Assembly: GCF_900604935.1 (NCBI RefSeq)
Contig: NZ_UWPC01000009.1
Span: 1-64,000, forward strand
Source of the DNA: Vaginisenegalia massiliensis
Lineage (GTDB): Bacteria; Bacillota; Bacilli; Lactobacillales; Aerococcaceae
Direction of reading: 5' to 3'
Length of the DNA: 64,000 bases
Shown: positions 8,819 through 17,407 of the stretch, piece after piece
How the letters are laid out: each line of letters opens with the position of its first letter
How positions within the stretch are numbered: position 1 is the stretch's first letter
Program-made: the position numbers and the translations under genes
Notes under the pieces: generated by a model
The model's database searches: none
Seen by the model: only the letters and a program-made list of their open reading frames with translations
What the model was told of the DNA's origin: nothing

Positions 8819-9393
8819 GACGCGACCTCCCCTTCACTATCTGAAGTGGATTTGCGCCAAAAAGTTAAGCCTATGCCTAAAGCAATACAAGCCAAAATGA
8901 TATAGACCACATTCAAATGATAGACAAAGCTTGCTATAAAAGCCAAGGATAAAATCACGTATTCTAGCCAAGTTGCCTTTTCATTTAACTTCACTAACAA
9001 GTCCCACACAACTAAACAGATGACTGCAGCGACACCCGCTTGCATTCCATCTAAGAGTTGATCAAAGAGCGGATTTTGCGCTAACGCCTCATAAAAGAAA
9101 GAAATAACTGTGATGATTGTAAAAGGGGGTAAGACAGTACCCAAGACGGCTACTAACACGCCCATCAGACCGGCTACCTTATATCCCACACCAATCGCCC
9201 CATTGACAGCTATAACACCCGGCGAGGATTGAGCAATGGCGATTAAGTCGAGCATCTCCTCTTCCTCAAGCCAATGAAGTTGATTGACGAATTTAGACCG
9301 CATGAGAGAAATAATGACGTAGCCCCCACCAAAGGTAAAGGCACTCAAAGTAAATGTGGACCAAAATAGGGTTTTTAATTTTTGCTTATCCAT
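8815..9393 (-). CDS. Chromate transporter, half-size subunit (first gene)
   Basis: This 192-residue CHR-family protein has the FTFGGGYVIISLM segment near the N-terminus and AQSSPGVIAVNGAIGVGYK, the counterpart of the PGPxxxN motif. It is homologous to the product of the next gene, and the two halves together equal a full-length ChrA. The ATG at 9393 follows GAGGTGAAC. The two-gene operon ends at the terminator at 8188-8213. Confidence 0.87.
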   Translation of the reverse strand: MDKQKLKTLFWSTFTLSAFTFGGGYVIISLMRSKFVNQLHWLEEEEMLDLIAIAQSSPGVIAVNGAIGVGYKVAGLMGVLVAVLGTVLPPFTIITVISFFYEALAQNPLFDQLLDGMQAGVAAVICLVVWDLLVKLNEKATWLEYVILSLAFIASFVYHLNVVYIILACIALGIGLTFWRKSTSDSEGEVAS

Positions 9394-9449
9394 TTGTTCA
9401 CCTCTTCTTGCCTCATCAGTTTAACAAATTTTAAGCCAGTCACCAAAAG

Positions 9450-10835
9450 TTATCCTATTGTTTCATCCAAATCGATTAAAATTTCTTGCCGTTCCGCTTC
9501 AAGCTTAGACAAATCAACATGACCTGCCTTAATCCGCACATAGGCAAAGATATACAAGGCTAAAGAAACAACAACCATCAAGATTTTCTGGAAAGAGGTT
9601 AAGCCCACAAACAGTTGATAGCAGACAACAGCCGAAGCTGCCGTCGCCAAAGCCGAAATCAGATAGATACACGGTTTGGGCATATGAAGAATCGATTGCT
9701 GCCAACGGCGAGGGTAATCTTTAATCATTTTTAGGCATGCAATGTTCAAATATACATTCATCAGCATTAACGGAATCATAATGGCTGAAACAAGTACATC
9801 GAGCGATAAATTGAATAATATTGGACAGATAGCAATCAAATAATAGACACCATAGATGACATATGGATAGCCCTCCTGCGTGGTTTTACTAAAAACCCCC
9901 GGTAACCAACCATCTTGGGCCACTTTTAAAATAGGATAGCGAACCATGGTAATCATACTCATTAAGGACGTCGCAATGGCAAACACTGCTCCTGCTAGAA
10001 CAAAAGCCACAAACACCCAATGAGGAAAGATAGCTTGAGCAACTAAACTAAGATTCTTACCTGCAACATCGTGAGTTGGCAAGACGCCTGAAGCCACTAA
10101 GGTAATAAAACCATAGAAGAATGCCAAGGCTAAAGCAACTAAACCCATGGCTTTAGGAATCGTTCGCAAAGAGTCCCGAGTCACCGTAGCCACCGAAATA
10201 GGACCTTGAGTAATACCCTGACAGGCAAACGACATTAAAGCAACCGCACTAATAAAACCCGTAAAGCCATGTTTGAAAAAAGGCTCATTTGTAAAATAAT
10301 GACTATAATCAATCTCCGGCAAGCCGAAGCAAATAAATAATCCCAGAGCTCCCATCAAGATGATTGTCATCACATTATTAACTTGCGACATAAACTTGGA
10401 GCCTCGAATGGTCGTTAAAAAGAAAAAAGAAATAATCGCAATTTCAATCCATTTATCATAGACCTTAATTTGTGGAAAAATCATAGACCCATATTGAACT
10501 ATAGCAATAGCATACATGGCAATTGAACAAGCAAAAATAAAATTAAGGTAGCCCGTTAAGCCTGTCATCAGCGGATTGAACAAGAGTGCTTTCTGGCTAT
10601 AGTCTCCGCCCGTCAACTTAAACATCGAGGCTAATAAGATTGAGAAGAAGTTAGCTAAAACCATAAAAATAACCGCACAAACGACCGCTAAAATCACCGA
10701 ACGCCCTGTTGCTTGGATGGCTAACCCTGTCAATACAAAAATTCCGGCTCCCACAGCACCACCAAATCCTAGTGAAAATACATCAAATAAATTTAAATTG
10801 GAAACCTCGCGTCCCTCAATTTGTTCTGTTTTAAT
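9450..10835 (-). CDS. APC-family amino acid permease, apparent ATT start
   Basis: This is an amino acid/polyamine/organocation transporter with about 12 membrane helices. The conserved first helix (LNLFDVFSLGFGGAVGAGIF) extends 27 codons beyond the first GTG (10754). In that frame no ATG, GTG or TTG exists upstream of it; an in-frame TGA overlaps the ribosome binding site. AAGGAG sits 9 nt before an ATT codon at 10835, followed by KTEQIEGREVSN. I therefore place the start at this ATT, giving 461 residues. The alternative GTG start would remove half of helix 1, where APC transporters bind substrate. The substrate cannot be told. The phosphatase gene lies 19 nt upstream. Confidence 0.8.
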   Translation of the reverse strand: MKTEQIEGREVSNLNLFDVFSLGFGGAVGAGIFVLTGLAIQATGRSVILAVVCAVIFMVLANFFSILLASMFKLTGGDYSQKALLFNPLMTGLTGYLNFIFACSIAMYAIAIVQYGSMIFPQIKVYDKWIEIAIISFFFLTTIRGSKFMSQVNNVMTIILMGALGLFICFGLPEIDYSHYFTNEPFFKHGFTGFISAVALMSFACQGITQGPISVATVTRDSLRTIPKAMGLVALALAFFYGFITLVASGVLPTHDVAGKNLSLVAQAIFPHWVFVAFVLAGAVFAIATSLMSMITMVRYPILKVAQDGWLPGVFSKTTQEGYPYVIYGVYYLIAICPILFNLSLDVLVSAIMIPLMLMNVYLNIACLKMIKDYPRRWQQSILHMPKPCIYLISALATAASAVVCYQLFVGLTSFQKILMVVVSLALYIFAYVRIKAGHVDLSKLEAERQEILIDLDETIG

Positions 10836-10854
10836 AGTGATTCACTCCTTCTTG

Positions 10855-11319
10855 TTATGACAATTTTTCTTGTTCGATGAGGTAAGCAAGTAAAGCCTGA
10901 CAGCCCAACCGAACATCTTGGTAAGTTTGTTCAAAATCACCCGTATACCACGGATCTGCTATATCACGGGCTTGGTCCGTGTAGTCCAACAATCGCTTGA
11001 CTTGTCCTTTAATATGCGGACCCAATTGTTGCTTAATATCAGTGATATTTGTCTGATCCATCCCTATCAGGTAATCCGCTTGCCCATCATTCAAATGCAA
11101 GGGGCGCGAAACCAAACCGTCACAGCTTAACCCTACTTGCGCTAATTTCTGGCGTGTTCCCGGATGAGTAGGGTTTCCTTCCTCCCAAGAGCTTGTAGCA
11201 GCAGAATCTATCTCGATTACATGACTTAAACCCGCTTTGGCTACCTCATCTTGAAAAACGACTTGAGCCATGGGTGAACGACAAATATTGCCTAAACAGA
11301 TAAATACTACTTTAATCAA
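10855..11319 (-). CDS. Low molecular weight protein-tyrosine phosphatase
   Basis: This cytosolic phosphatase removes phosphate from protein tyrosine (or arginine) residues. The P-loop CLGNICRSP gives Cys8 and Arg14, and the C-terminal DPWYTG holds the general-acid aspartate. I chose the TTG at 11319 (154 residues): AAAGGAGG lies 7 nt upstream and the protein then starts exactly at the family's first strand. An upstream ATG at 11361 would add 14 unlikely residues. It lies downstream of proA with a 63-nt gap and upstream of the APC permease. Confidence 0.9.
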   Translation of the reverse strand: MIKVVFICLGNICRSPMAQVVFQDEVAKAGLSHVIEIDSAATSSWEEGNPTHPGTRQKLAQVGLSCDGLVSRPLHLNDGQADYLIGMDQTNITDIKQQLGPHIKGQVKRLLDYTDQARDIADPWYTGDFEQTYQDVRLGCQALLAYLIEQEKLS

Positions 11320-11382
11320 GATAGTCCCTCCTTTAAAAAATGTATAAGACAAGCCAGACACCTCATTGTCTGGCTTAAAGCA

Positions 11383-12636
11383 TTATGCTCGAACTTGACC
11401 ACTACCTAAAACAATATACTTGTAGGAAGTCAAAGCTTCCAATCCCATTGGTCCACGAGCGTGTAATTTTTGCGTGGAAATACCAATTTCACCACCAAAA
11501 CCAAACATGGCTCCATCGGTAAACCGAGTCGAGGCATTAACATAAACGGCAGCAGAATCGATATCATTAACGAAATCTTGAGCGACTTGATAATTCTGAG
11601 TGATAATAACTTCGGAGTGACCGGTTGAGTATTGTTCAATATGATCGATCGCTTCTTGGTAATTATCGACAACCTTAAAGGCAATCACATAATCCAGAAA
11701 TTCCATCTGGTAATCTATCTTCTTAGCCGAGACAGCTTGTGGTACCAAGTGACAAGTTGCCTCGTCACCCCGAATTTCCACTCCTTGATCTAGCAAGGCT
11801 TGGGCCAAGTAAGGAACGGCATGAGCTGCAATCGATCGATCCACTAAGACGGTCTCTAAGGCATTGCAAACCGACGGCCGTTGAACTTTTCCATTTAACA
11901 AGATATCTCGAGCCATAGCTAAATCAGCCGCTTCATGACAATAGAGATGACAGTTGCCCGTCCCTGTTTCTATAACCGGAACCGTAGCATTCTTAACCAC
12001 AGATGAAATGAGCCCTGCTCCCCCGCGAGGAATGAGGCAATCAATACATTCATTAAATTGCATTAAAGCGGTCGCTAATTCACGAGAAGGATCCTCAATC
12101 AATTGAACCGCACTTGCAGGAACGACAGTCTGTTTCAAGCCAGTTTGCATGGCTTGGACAATCGCTCGATTACTATTTAAGGCTTCTTTACCTCCACGTA
12201 AAATTACCGCATTCCCCGCTTTTAAGCAAAGGCCTGTCGCATCAACTGTCACGTTCGGCCGCGATTCGTAGATAATTCCAATCACGCCAATTGGCACGCG
12301 ACGGCGGCTAATTAGAAGGCCATCCTCATTCACCCACTGCCGGTCACTCATTTGAGTCGGATCAGCCAAAGTAGCAATAAATCGTAAACCTTGTGCCATA
12401 GCGACTACTCGCTCTGGATTTAAACTCAACCGTTCAATCATTGCTGAACTCAATCCATTATTTTGGGCCAACCGGCAATCTTCTTGGTTAGCTTGTAAAA
12501 TAGCCTCTTGGTGTTCTTCAAGCGCTTGAGCCATTTTCTCTAGAGCTTCATTCTTTTCTTTGACACTAACTTGACGTAAACGACGCGCAGTCGCTTGAGC
12601 CGTCTTTCCCATCTCCATTAATACTAAATCTTTCAT
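11383..12636 (-). CDS. proA: Gamma-glutamyl phosphate reductase
   Basis: ProA performs the second step of proline synthesis, NADPH-dependent reduction of glutamyl-5-phosphate to glutamate-5-semialdehyde. The 417-residue length is typical. Visible motifs are IGIIYESRPNVTVDA, LKAGNAVILRGGKEA and the catalytic-cysteine region VQRPSVCNALETVLVD, followed by the C-terminal FGFGGEIGISTQKLHARGPMG region. The gene follows proB by 9 nt and has its own AGGAGG site. No proC is present in this window. Confidence 0.97.
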   Translation of the reverse strand: MKDLVLMEMGKTAQATARRLRQVSVKEKNEALEKMAQALEEHQEAILQANQEDCRLAQNNGLSSAMIERLSLNPERVVAMAQGLRFIATLADPTQMSDRQWVNEDGLLISRRRVPIGVIGIIYESRPNVTVDATGLCLKAGNAVILRGGKEALNSNRAIVQAMQTGLKQTVVPASAVQLIEDPSRELATALMQFNECIDCLIPRGGAGLISSVVKNATVPVIETGTGNCHLYCHEAADLAMARDILLNGKVQRPSVCNALETVLVDRSIAAHAVPYLAQALLDQGVEIRGDEATCHLVPQAVSAKKIDYQMEFLDYVIAFKVVDNYQEAIDHIEQYSTGHSEVIITQNYQVAQDFVNDIDSAAVYVNASTRFTDGAMFGFGGEIGISTQKLHARGPMGLEALTSYKYIVLGSGQVRA

Positions 12637-12645
12637 GGTTTCCTC

Positions 12646-13449
12646 CTAGACTTGCGAAAATAAGGTGCCCACTTTTTCTCCAGCAACAATATCGAATAAA
12701 ACAGTCGGATCCGCTGCCGACGTGATAATCATAGCTTGTTGATTGGCCAAAATTAATTCAGCCGCCCGTAATTTTGTCTCCATGCCACCCGTCGCAAAAG
12801 TTGAACCCGATCCGCCAGCCATAGCCAAAACCTCTGGCGTAATGGCACTAATGTGGTCGAGGAGTTCCGCATCAGAATGGAGTTTTGGATTTTTATCATA
12901 GAGTCCGTCCACATCGCTCATAATCACCAAGAGGTCAGCCTCGATTAAACGGGCAACAATAGCCGATAAGGTATCATTGTCACCAAATTTGGTCTGATGA
13001 TTCATTTCGTCAACGGATATCGCATCATTTTCATTAATAATCGGAATAATACCCTTCTTTAATAGGGTATTAATTGCTGTTTGACAATTATATTTTGAAG
13101 AAGGAAAGTCCACCACGTCACGTGTAATAAGAATTTGACCCACGAATTGTTGATAGGCTCGGAAAAAGCGACTATATAAGTTCATTAAGGCTCCTTGCCC
13201 AACGGAAGCGAGCGCTTGTTGCTCAGAAATTTCTTTGGGATAATCACTGACCTTCAACATAGCCGCACCTACTCCTACAGCTCCAGAAGAAACCAAAATA
13301 ACTTCATAACCCTCTTGTTGTAATGATGAACACACAAACGCTATCCGATCAAGCTTACGGAAGTCAACTTGTTGACCCGGGCGCATAATCGAATTGGTTC
13401 CAATTTTAATGACAATTCGTTTTAATGATTTTAACTTCTCACGACTCAT
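12646..13449 (-). CDS. proB: Glutamate 5-kinase (short form, no PUA domain)
   Basis: ProB phosphorylates glutamate with ATP, the committed and proline-inhibited step of proline synthesis. The 267-residue protein is the amino acid kinase domain alone: KIGTNSI at the N-terminus, SSGAVGVG, NENDAIS, FGDNDTLSA, DVDGLY and the GSGSTFATGGMETKLRAA loop are all visible. The C-terminal PUA domain found in E. coli ProB is absent, a common state in lactic acid bacteria and streptococci. The ATG at 13449 follows GAGGAG. It is first in the proBA unit. Confidence 0.97.
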   Translation of the reverse strand: MSREKLKSLKRIVIKIGTNSIMRPGQQVDFRKLDRIAFVCSSLQQEGYEVILVSSGAVGVGAAMLKVSDYPKEISEQQALASVGQGALMNLYSRFFRAYQQFVGQILITRDVVDFPSSKYNCQTAINTLLKKGIIPIINENDAISVDEMNHQTKFGDNDTLSAIVARLIEADLLVIMSDVDGLYDKNPKLHSDAELLDHISAITPEVLAMAGGSGSTFATGGMETKLRAAELILANQQAMIITSAADPTVLFDIVAGEKVGTLFSQV

Positions 13450-13609
13450 AGACTACTCCTCAATCATATACACTAATTTATTATTTCTATTATAGTGATA
13501 ATCCGTTAACTTGCAAAGGTTAGTCGGGTATATTCGTTTTATTTGACTTAAAAACAATCAGTGTTAGACTTTAATTATAATCATTATTAGTAGAAACGGA
13601 GTGAAAAAG

Positions 13610-14032
13610 ATGACAATGGATTACAAAGATCATGGTAAAGAACCTTATGTGTTAGACATCGAGAAAGCAACCGTCGATAATGAGAATTTCCGTGCCACCC
13701 TATGGACGGGTGAAAAGCTTCAATTAACCGTTATGACCATTCAACCTGGAGATGATATCGGCCTAGAAGTTCATGAAGGTATTGATCAATTCCTCCGAAT
13801 CGAAAAAGGTCAAGGCCTCTGCAAAATGGGTCCTAGCAAAGATAATTTGAACTTCCAACAAGAAGTTAGCGATGATGATGCTATCTTCGTTCCAGCGGAT
13901 ATGTGGCATAACGTTGAAAATACAGGTGATCAACCTTTAAAACTTTATACAATTTATGCTGGCCCTGATCATGTGCCTGGCACAATCCACCCAACGCATC
14001 AAGATGCAGAAAATGATCCTAACGAACATTAA
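13610..14032 (+). CDS. Cupin-domain protein
   Basis: This 140-residue single-cupin protein has motif 1 residues around LEVHEGIDQFLRIEKGQG and motif 2 around VPADMWHNVENTG, giving His and Glu ligands for a metal. Cupins of this size are often isomerases, dioxygenases or sugar-binding proteins; this one cannot be assigned. I chose the ATG at 13610 because GGAG lies 8 nt upstream; the GTG at 13601 is inside that site. It is transcribed divergently from proB and closed by a strong terminator, so it is monocistronic. Confidence 0.85.
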   Translation: MTMDYKDHGKEPYVLDIEKATVDNENFRATLWTGEKLQLTVMTIQPGDDIGLEVHEGIDQFLRIEKGQGLCKMGPSKDNLNFQQEVSDDDAIFVPADMWHNVENTGDQPLKLYTIYAGPDHVPGTIHPTHQDAENDPNEH

Positions 14033-14046
14033 TAAATGTCTAAATA

Positions 14047-14086
14047 AAACACACCACTTGTTATTTATTTAACATGTGGTGTGTTT
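14047..14086 (+). terminator. Terminator after cupin gene
   Basis: A 16-bp stem with one mismatch and an 8-nt loop is followed by TTTTTTT-type sequence. It lies 15 nt past the cupin stop codon. Confidence 0.9.
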
Positions 14087-14221
14087 TTTTGTTATTATTT
14101 TGTTCCTTAACATGCAATATATTTACTTACCTTTGTGACGTAAACCACTTAATTATGAATATCTGAAAACGTAATCATTTACAAAAGCTTATATATAGCC
14201 CTTTTTATGAAAAATATTTTC

Positions 14222-14250
14222 TTGTTATATTGTGAAAAATTGTATATACT
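14222..14250 (+). promoter_or_regulatory. Promoter of AEC permease/dehydrogenase operon
   Basis: TTGTTA (14222-14227) and TATACT (14245-14250) are 17 nt apart, about 30 nt before the GAAAGGGG ribosome binding site of the permease gene. Confidence 0.7.
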
Positions 14251-14287
14251 TATGTAGCAAAAAATTATTTTTGAAAGGGGAAATATT

Positions 14288-15328
14288 ATGAATATTTCAC
14301 AAGTTATTGCAGGAACTTTTTCAAACCCTGAAGTATTGAGTGCGATTGCCTCTACCGTTCTCATCATCTTAGTTGGTTTTTATTGCCGCCGCAAAGGGAT
14401 TTTTGGTGAGAATGTGGCCAAAGTATTATCCAATTTAGTCCTAAAAGTAGCCTTACCAGCATTAGCTTTCACAGCTTTTATGAAACCCATTAATCCAAGC
14501 CAATTAAGTCAAAGTATGGGCGTTCTTATTTGGGGTATTGCTCTATATATTATCTTGATTTTCTTAACGCCATTATTCTATATGAAATTTCCTAAAGATC
14601 GTCAAACGACTTTATCTGTACTGAGTGTCTTTGGTTCAACCACTTTCTTCGGAATCCCTATGATTGCCGCTATTTATGGTGATGAGGGAACCATTTATGC
14701 GAATATATTTAACATTGGTTATCGTATTTTCTTATATACTTGGGCATATGTGACAATGTCTGGTTTAAAATTCGAAAAGAAGAACCTCAAACAAATCTTC
14801 GGTAATTTAATTGTCATCGCGACTTTCCTTGGTTTATTCATTTGGGTTTTCCAAGGCTCTCTTCCTCAGGTTACAGTAGCAGGTGAAAAAGTCGCTTTCT
14901 TACGTATCGATACAACAGCTCCATGGTTATTCGATCCGATGAAATACTTGAGTAGTTTAGCATCTCCTCTTGCTTGGTTGTCAATCGGGGCTCAATTAGG
15001 CGAAGTCGATTTCAAAAAAGCAGCCAGCAACAAAATTGCTTGGTACTATAGCTTTATCAAAGTTGTGATGGTTCCGTTAATTAACTTGGTGGGTATTCTT
15101 ATCCTTAACGCTCTTGGCATTTTAGACTTACAATTTATTGCGATTGCAGCTACGGCTATTATGATGGCCACTCCAACAGCAACGGTTGCGGCAGCCTATG
15201 CAATCGGTTTTGATCGCGATGCTTTATTAACGTCTAACGCTTCACTTCTATCTACATTAGCTGCTGTCATCGCCATTCCAATCTGGATTGTTATTTTACA
15301 AGTCCTATCAACAGCTGGCTTATTCTAA
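14288..15328 (+). CDS. AEC-family transporter (malate/auxin-carrier type)
   Basis: This 346-residue membrane protein of the auxin efflux carrier family has about ten helices. Visible features are the central SVFGSTTFFGIPMIAAIYGDEG stretch, whose GIP turn is typical of the family, and the C-terminal ATPTATVAAAYA segment. Bacterial members carry malate, malonate or lactate-type organic acids. The next gene, 18 nt downstream, encodes a D-2-hydroxyacid dehydrogenase and very likely shares the transcript, which points to a 2-hydroxy or 2-keto acid substrate. The ATG at 14288 is well placed after GAAAGGGG. Confidence 0.85.
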   Translation: MNISQVIAGTFSNPEVLSAIASTVLIILVGFYCRRKGIFGENVAKVLSNLVLKVALPALAFTAFMKPINPSQLSQSMGVLIWGIALYIILIFLTPLFYMKFPKDRQTTLSVLSVFGSTTFFGIPMIAAIYGDEGTIYANIFNIGYRIFLYTWAYVTMSGLKFEKKNLKQIFGNLIVIATFLGLFIWVFQGSLPQVTVAGEKVAFLRIDTTAPWLFDPMKYLSSLASPLAWLSIGAQLGEVDFKKAASNKIAWYYSFIKVVMVPLINLVGILILNALGILDLQFIAIAATAIMMATPTATVAAAYAIGFDRDALLTSNASLLSTLAAVIAIPIWIVILQVLSTAGLF

Positions 15329-15346
15329 ATCTGAAAGGAGTCCTCT

Positions 15347-16345
15347 ATGTTTAAAATTGCTTGTTATGGTGTTCGTCCCAATGAAGTGGATATATTCCAT
15401 TCATTGAATAAATATCACTACCAATTAACTTTAATTCCGGACTTACTGACTCACGATAATATTGAAACGGCTAAAGATCACGACGCTGTCTTATTGCGTG
15501 CGAATTGTGTCGCTGACCGTCAAAATTTAAGTCAACTAAAAGACTATGGCATCAAATACGTGTTCACTCGTACAGTCGGTTATAATCATATCGATCTTAA
15601 AGCTGCTCAAGAACTTGGCCAAATAGTAGCCCGTGTTCCAGGTTACTCACCTAATGCCATTGCTGAGTTAGCCTTGACCATGGCTTTGTCTCTGTTACGC
15701 AATGTCCAATACACCGCAGATCGGACTTCTCATGGTAATTTCAAGGTCAGCCCACAGATGTTCTCACGCGAAATCCGCAAATCAACGGTCGGCATTATTG
15801 GTACCGGTAAAATTGGTTTAACTGAAGCCAAACTATACAAGGGCTTAGGAGCCCGTGTCATTGGCTACGATATCTACCAATCTGATGAAGCCAAAGAAAT
15901 GATTGAATTTGTTGAATTAGATGATTTATTAGCCATGAGTGACATTGTCAGTCTTCATCCAGCCTATATCCCTGGTCAAAACGATAAGATGGTAAATGAA
16001 GAATTCATTAATAAAATGCGCCATGATGCTATCTTAGTGAACACCGCTCGTGGCGAATTACAAGACAACGAAGCCATCTTAAAGGCCTTAAAAGCTAATA
16101 AATTAGCCGGTTTTGCAACCGACGTCTTAGCAAATGAATCAACTATTTTCTTTAAAGAATTTGATCAAGAGAACCCAATCCCTGATTCGACTATCAAGGA
16201 ACTAGTTGAACTTTATCCACGCGTCTTAATGACGCCACACATTGGTTCCAACACCGAAGAGGCAGTCAGCAATATGGTTGAATTTTCTTACGATAATTTC
16301 CATCAAGTCCTTAACAACGAAGAATGTCCAAACCTACTTTTCTAA
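15347..16345 (+). CDS. D-2-hydroxyacid dehydrogenase (D-lactate dehydrogenase-like)
   Basis: This NAD-dependent enzyme reduces a 2-keto acid to the D-2-hydroxy acid, most simply pyruvate to D-lactate. The 332-residue protein shows the Rossmann loop GIIGTGKIG (about residues 145-153), the catalytic Arg in NTARGEL, the FATDVLANEST segment and the catalytic His in MTPHIGSNT. The length and the ESTIFFKEF region fit the D-lactate/D-2-hydroxyisocaproate subgroup. It is translated from AAAGGAG in an operon with the AEC permease. VanH-like or D-hydroxyisocaproate activity cannot be excluded. Confidence 0.88.
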   Translation: MFKIACYGVRPNEVDIFHSLNKYHYQLTLIPDLLTHDNIETAKDHDAVLLRANCVADRQNLSQLKDYGIKYVFTRTVGYNHIDLKAAQELGQIVARVPGYSPNAIAELALTMALSLLRNVQYTADRTSHGNFKVSPQMFSREIRKSTVGIIGTGKIGLTEAKLYKGLGARVIGYDIYQSDEAKEMIEFVELDDLLAMSDIVSLHPAYIPGQNDKMVNEEFINKMRHDAILVNTARGELQDNEAILKALKANKLAGFATDVLANESTIFFKEFDQENPIPDSTIKELVELYPRVLMTPHIGSNTEEAVSNMVEFSYDNFHQVLNNEECPNLLF

Positions 16346-16356
16346 TATTTATACTC

Positions 16357-16380
16357 AAAAACTCGCTACGGCGAGTTTTT
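16357..16380 (+). terminator. Terminator after dehydrogenase
   Basis: AAAAACTCGC pairs with GCGAGTTTTT around a TACG tetraloop and the T-run continues to 16382. A TATAAT box at 16385-16390 directly after it may start the next gene. Confidence 0.93.
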
Positions 16381-16420
16381 TTGTTATAATTAGCCCAACA
16401 TTATGAAAGGGGCAAAAACA

Positions 16421-17359
16421 ATGTCAAGCTTCATAGCATTAGATGTAGAGACAGCTAATCAAAACACAGCTAGTATTTGCTCAATCGGTCTGGTCAAGTT
16501 CACGCACGGACAAATTGTTGATCAGTATTATCAACTAATCAATCCCCAAGAAAATTTTTCTTGGCATAATATGCAAATTCATCATATTACCCCGGATGAT
16601 GTCCATCAACAACCTACTTGGCCCCAAATCCATGAGGATGTCTTATCTTTTATTGCCGATTACCCTATTGTCGCCCATAATGCCCCTTTCGATATGGCGG
16701 CTCTTAGTGGCGTCATGAGCAAATATCAACTTCCAATCCCGCCTCTTTCATATTTATGTACGGTTGCTCTTACCAAACAAGTCATAAAGGACGTCCCAAA
16801 TCATCGATTAAATACCTTAGCCAATTACTACCAACTTCCGTTAGATCACCATAACGCTCTTAGTGATGCCTTAATTTGTGGTCAAATACTCAACGCTTTA
16901 CTAAAGAATTACGAACTCCAAGAACCAAGTGAATTGGCCTCTTTATTAGGATATCCTCGTTTAGGCTGCTTAGGCCAACACGGTTTTAATAAGCGCGCTA
17001 GTCGATCTCCCAAACAGACCAGCCCCTCTTATAAACTCACTCCGCTAGACCAACTGAATCTAGACCCTAATCATCCCTTCTACCAACAGAATCTTGTCAT
17101 TACCGGTTCTTTTAAGTGTGCGCATCGACAACAATTACTGACCTATTTAATTAAATCAGGGGCCATTATCCAAAATCAACCTACCCAGCATACCCACTAT
17201 CTCCTTTGCGGCCAACAGAATATAAAACGGAATCCAAAAGGGGTATCTACCAAGACTAAAAAAGCCTTAGAACTTATTGTAGCTAAGACCCCCATTCATA
17301 TTTTAAACGAAACAGACCTTCTAAAAGTTATTGAAAACTACCCCATACCGCGAGACTAA
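16421..17359 (+). CDS. DnaQ-like 3'-5' exonuclease with C-terminal BRCT domain
   Basis: The first 170 residues form an epsilon-type DEDDh exonuclease: DVETA (ExoI), HNAPFDMAAL (ExoII) and HNALSDA (ExoIII) hold the metal ligands. After a linker rich in Ser, Pro and Lys comes a BRCT domain (about residues 220-305), recognised by NLVITGSFKCAHRQQLL and the conserved aromatic/hydrophobic spacing. Such proteins trim DNA ends or proofread, and the BRCT part binds DNA or partner proteins. I chose the ATG at 16421, 8 nt after AAAGGGG, instead of the ATG at 16403 that overlaps this site. Length is 312 residues. Its exact repair role is unknown. Confidence 0.87.
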   Translation: MSSFIALDVETANQNTASICSIGLVKFTHGQIVDQYYQLINPQENFSWHNMQIHHITPDDVHQQPTWPQIHEDVLSFIADYPIVAHNAPFDMAALSGVMSKYQLPIPPLSYLCTVALTKQVIKDVPNHRLNTLANYYQLPLDHHNALSDALICGQILNALLKNYELQEPSELASLLGYPRLGCLGQHGFNKRASRSPKQTSPSYKLTPLDQLNLDPNHPFYQQNLVITGSFKCAHRQQLLTYLIKSGAIIQNQPTQHTHYLLCGQQNIKRNPKGVSTKTKKALELIVAKTPIHILNETDLLKVIENYPIPRD

Positions 17360-17362
17360 ATA

Positions 17363-17400
17363 AATAGAACCTACTTAAGGAAACTTAAGTAGGTTCTATT
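17363..17400. terminator. Strong terminator between exonuclease and hutD
   Basis: A perfect 17-bp stem with a GAAA loop is followed by TTTTTT on the plus strand. It also lies immediately downstream of hutD on the minus strand and may stop both transcripts. Confidence 0.92.
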
Positions 17401-17407
17401 TTTTAGT

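Noticed and set aside
14229-14246. Rex-like half site TTGTGAAAAATT in the AEC promoter
   Set aside because: The second half TTCACAA is missing; one half is not enough to claim Rex control of the dehydrogenase operon.
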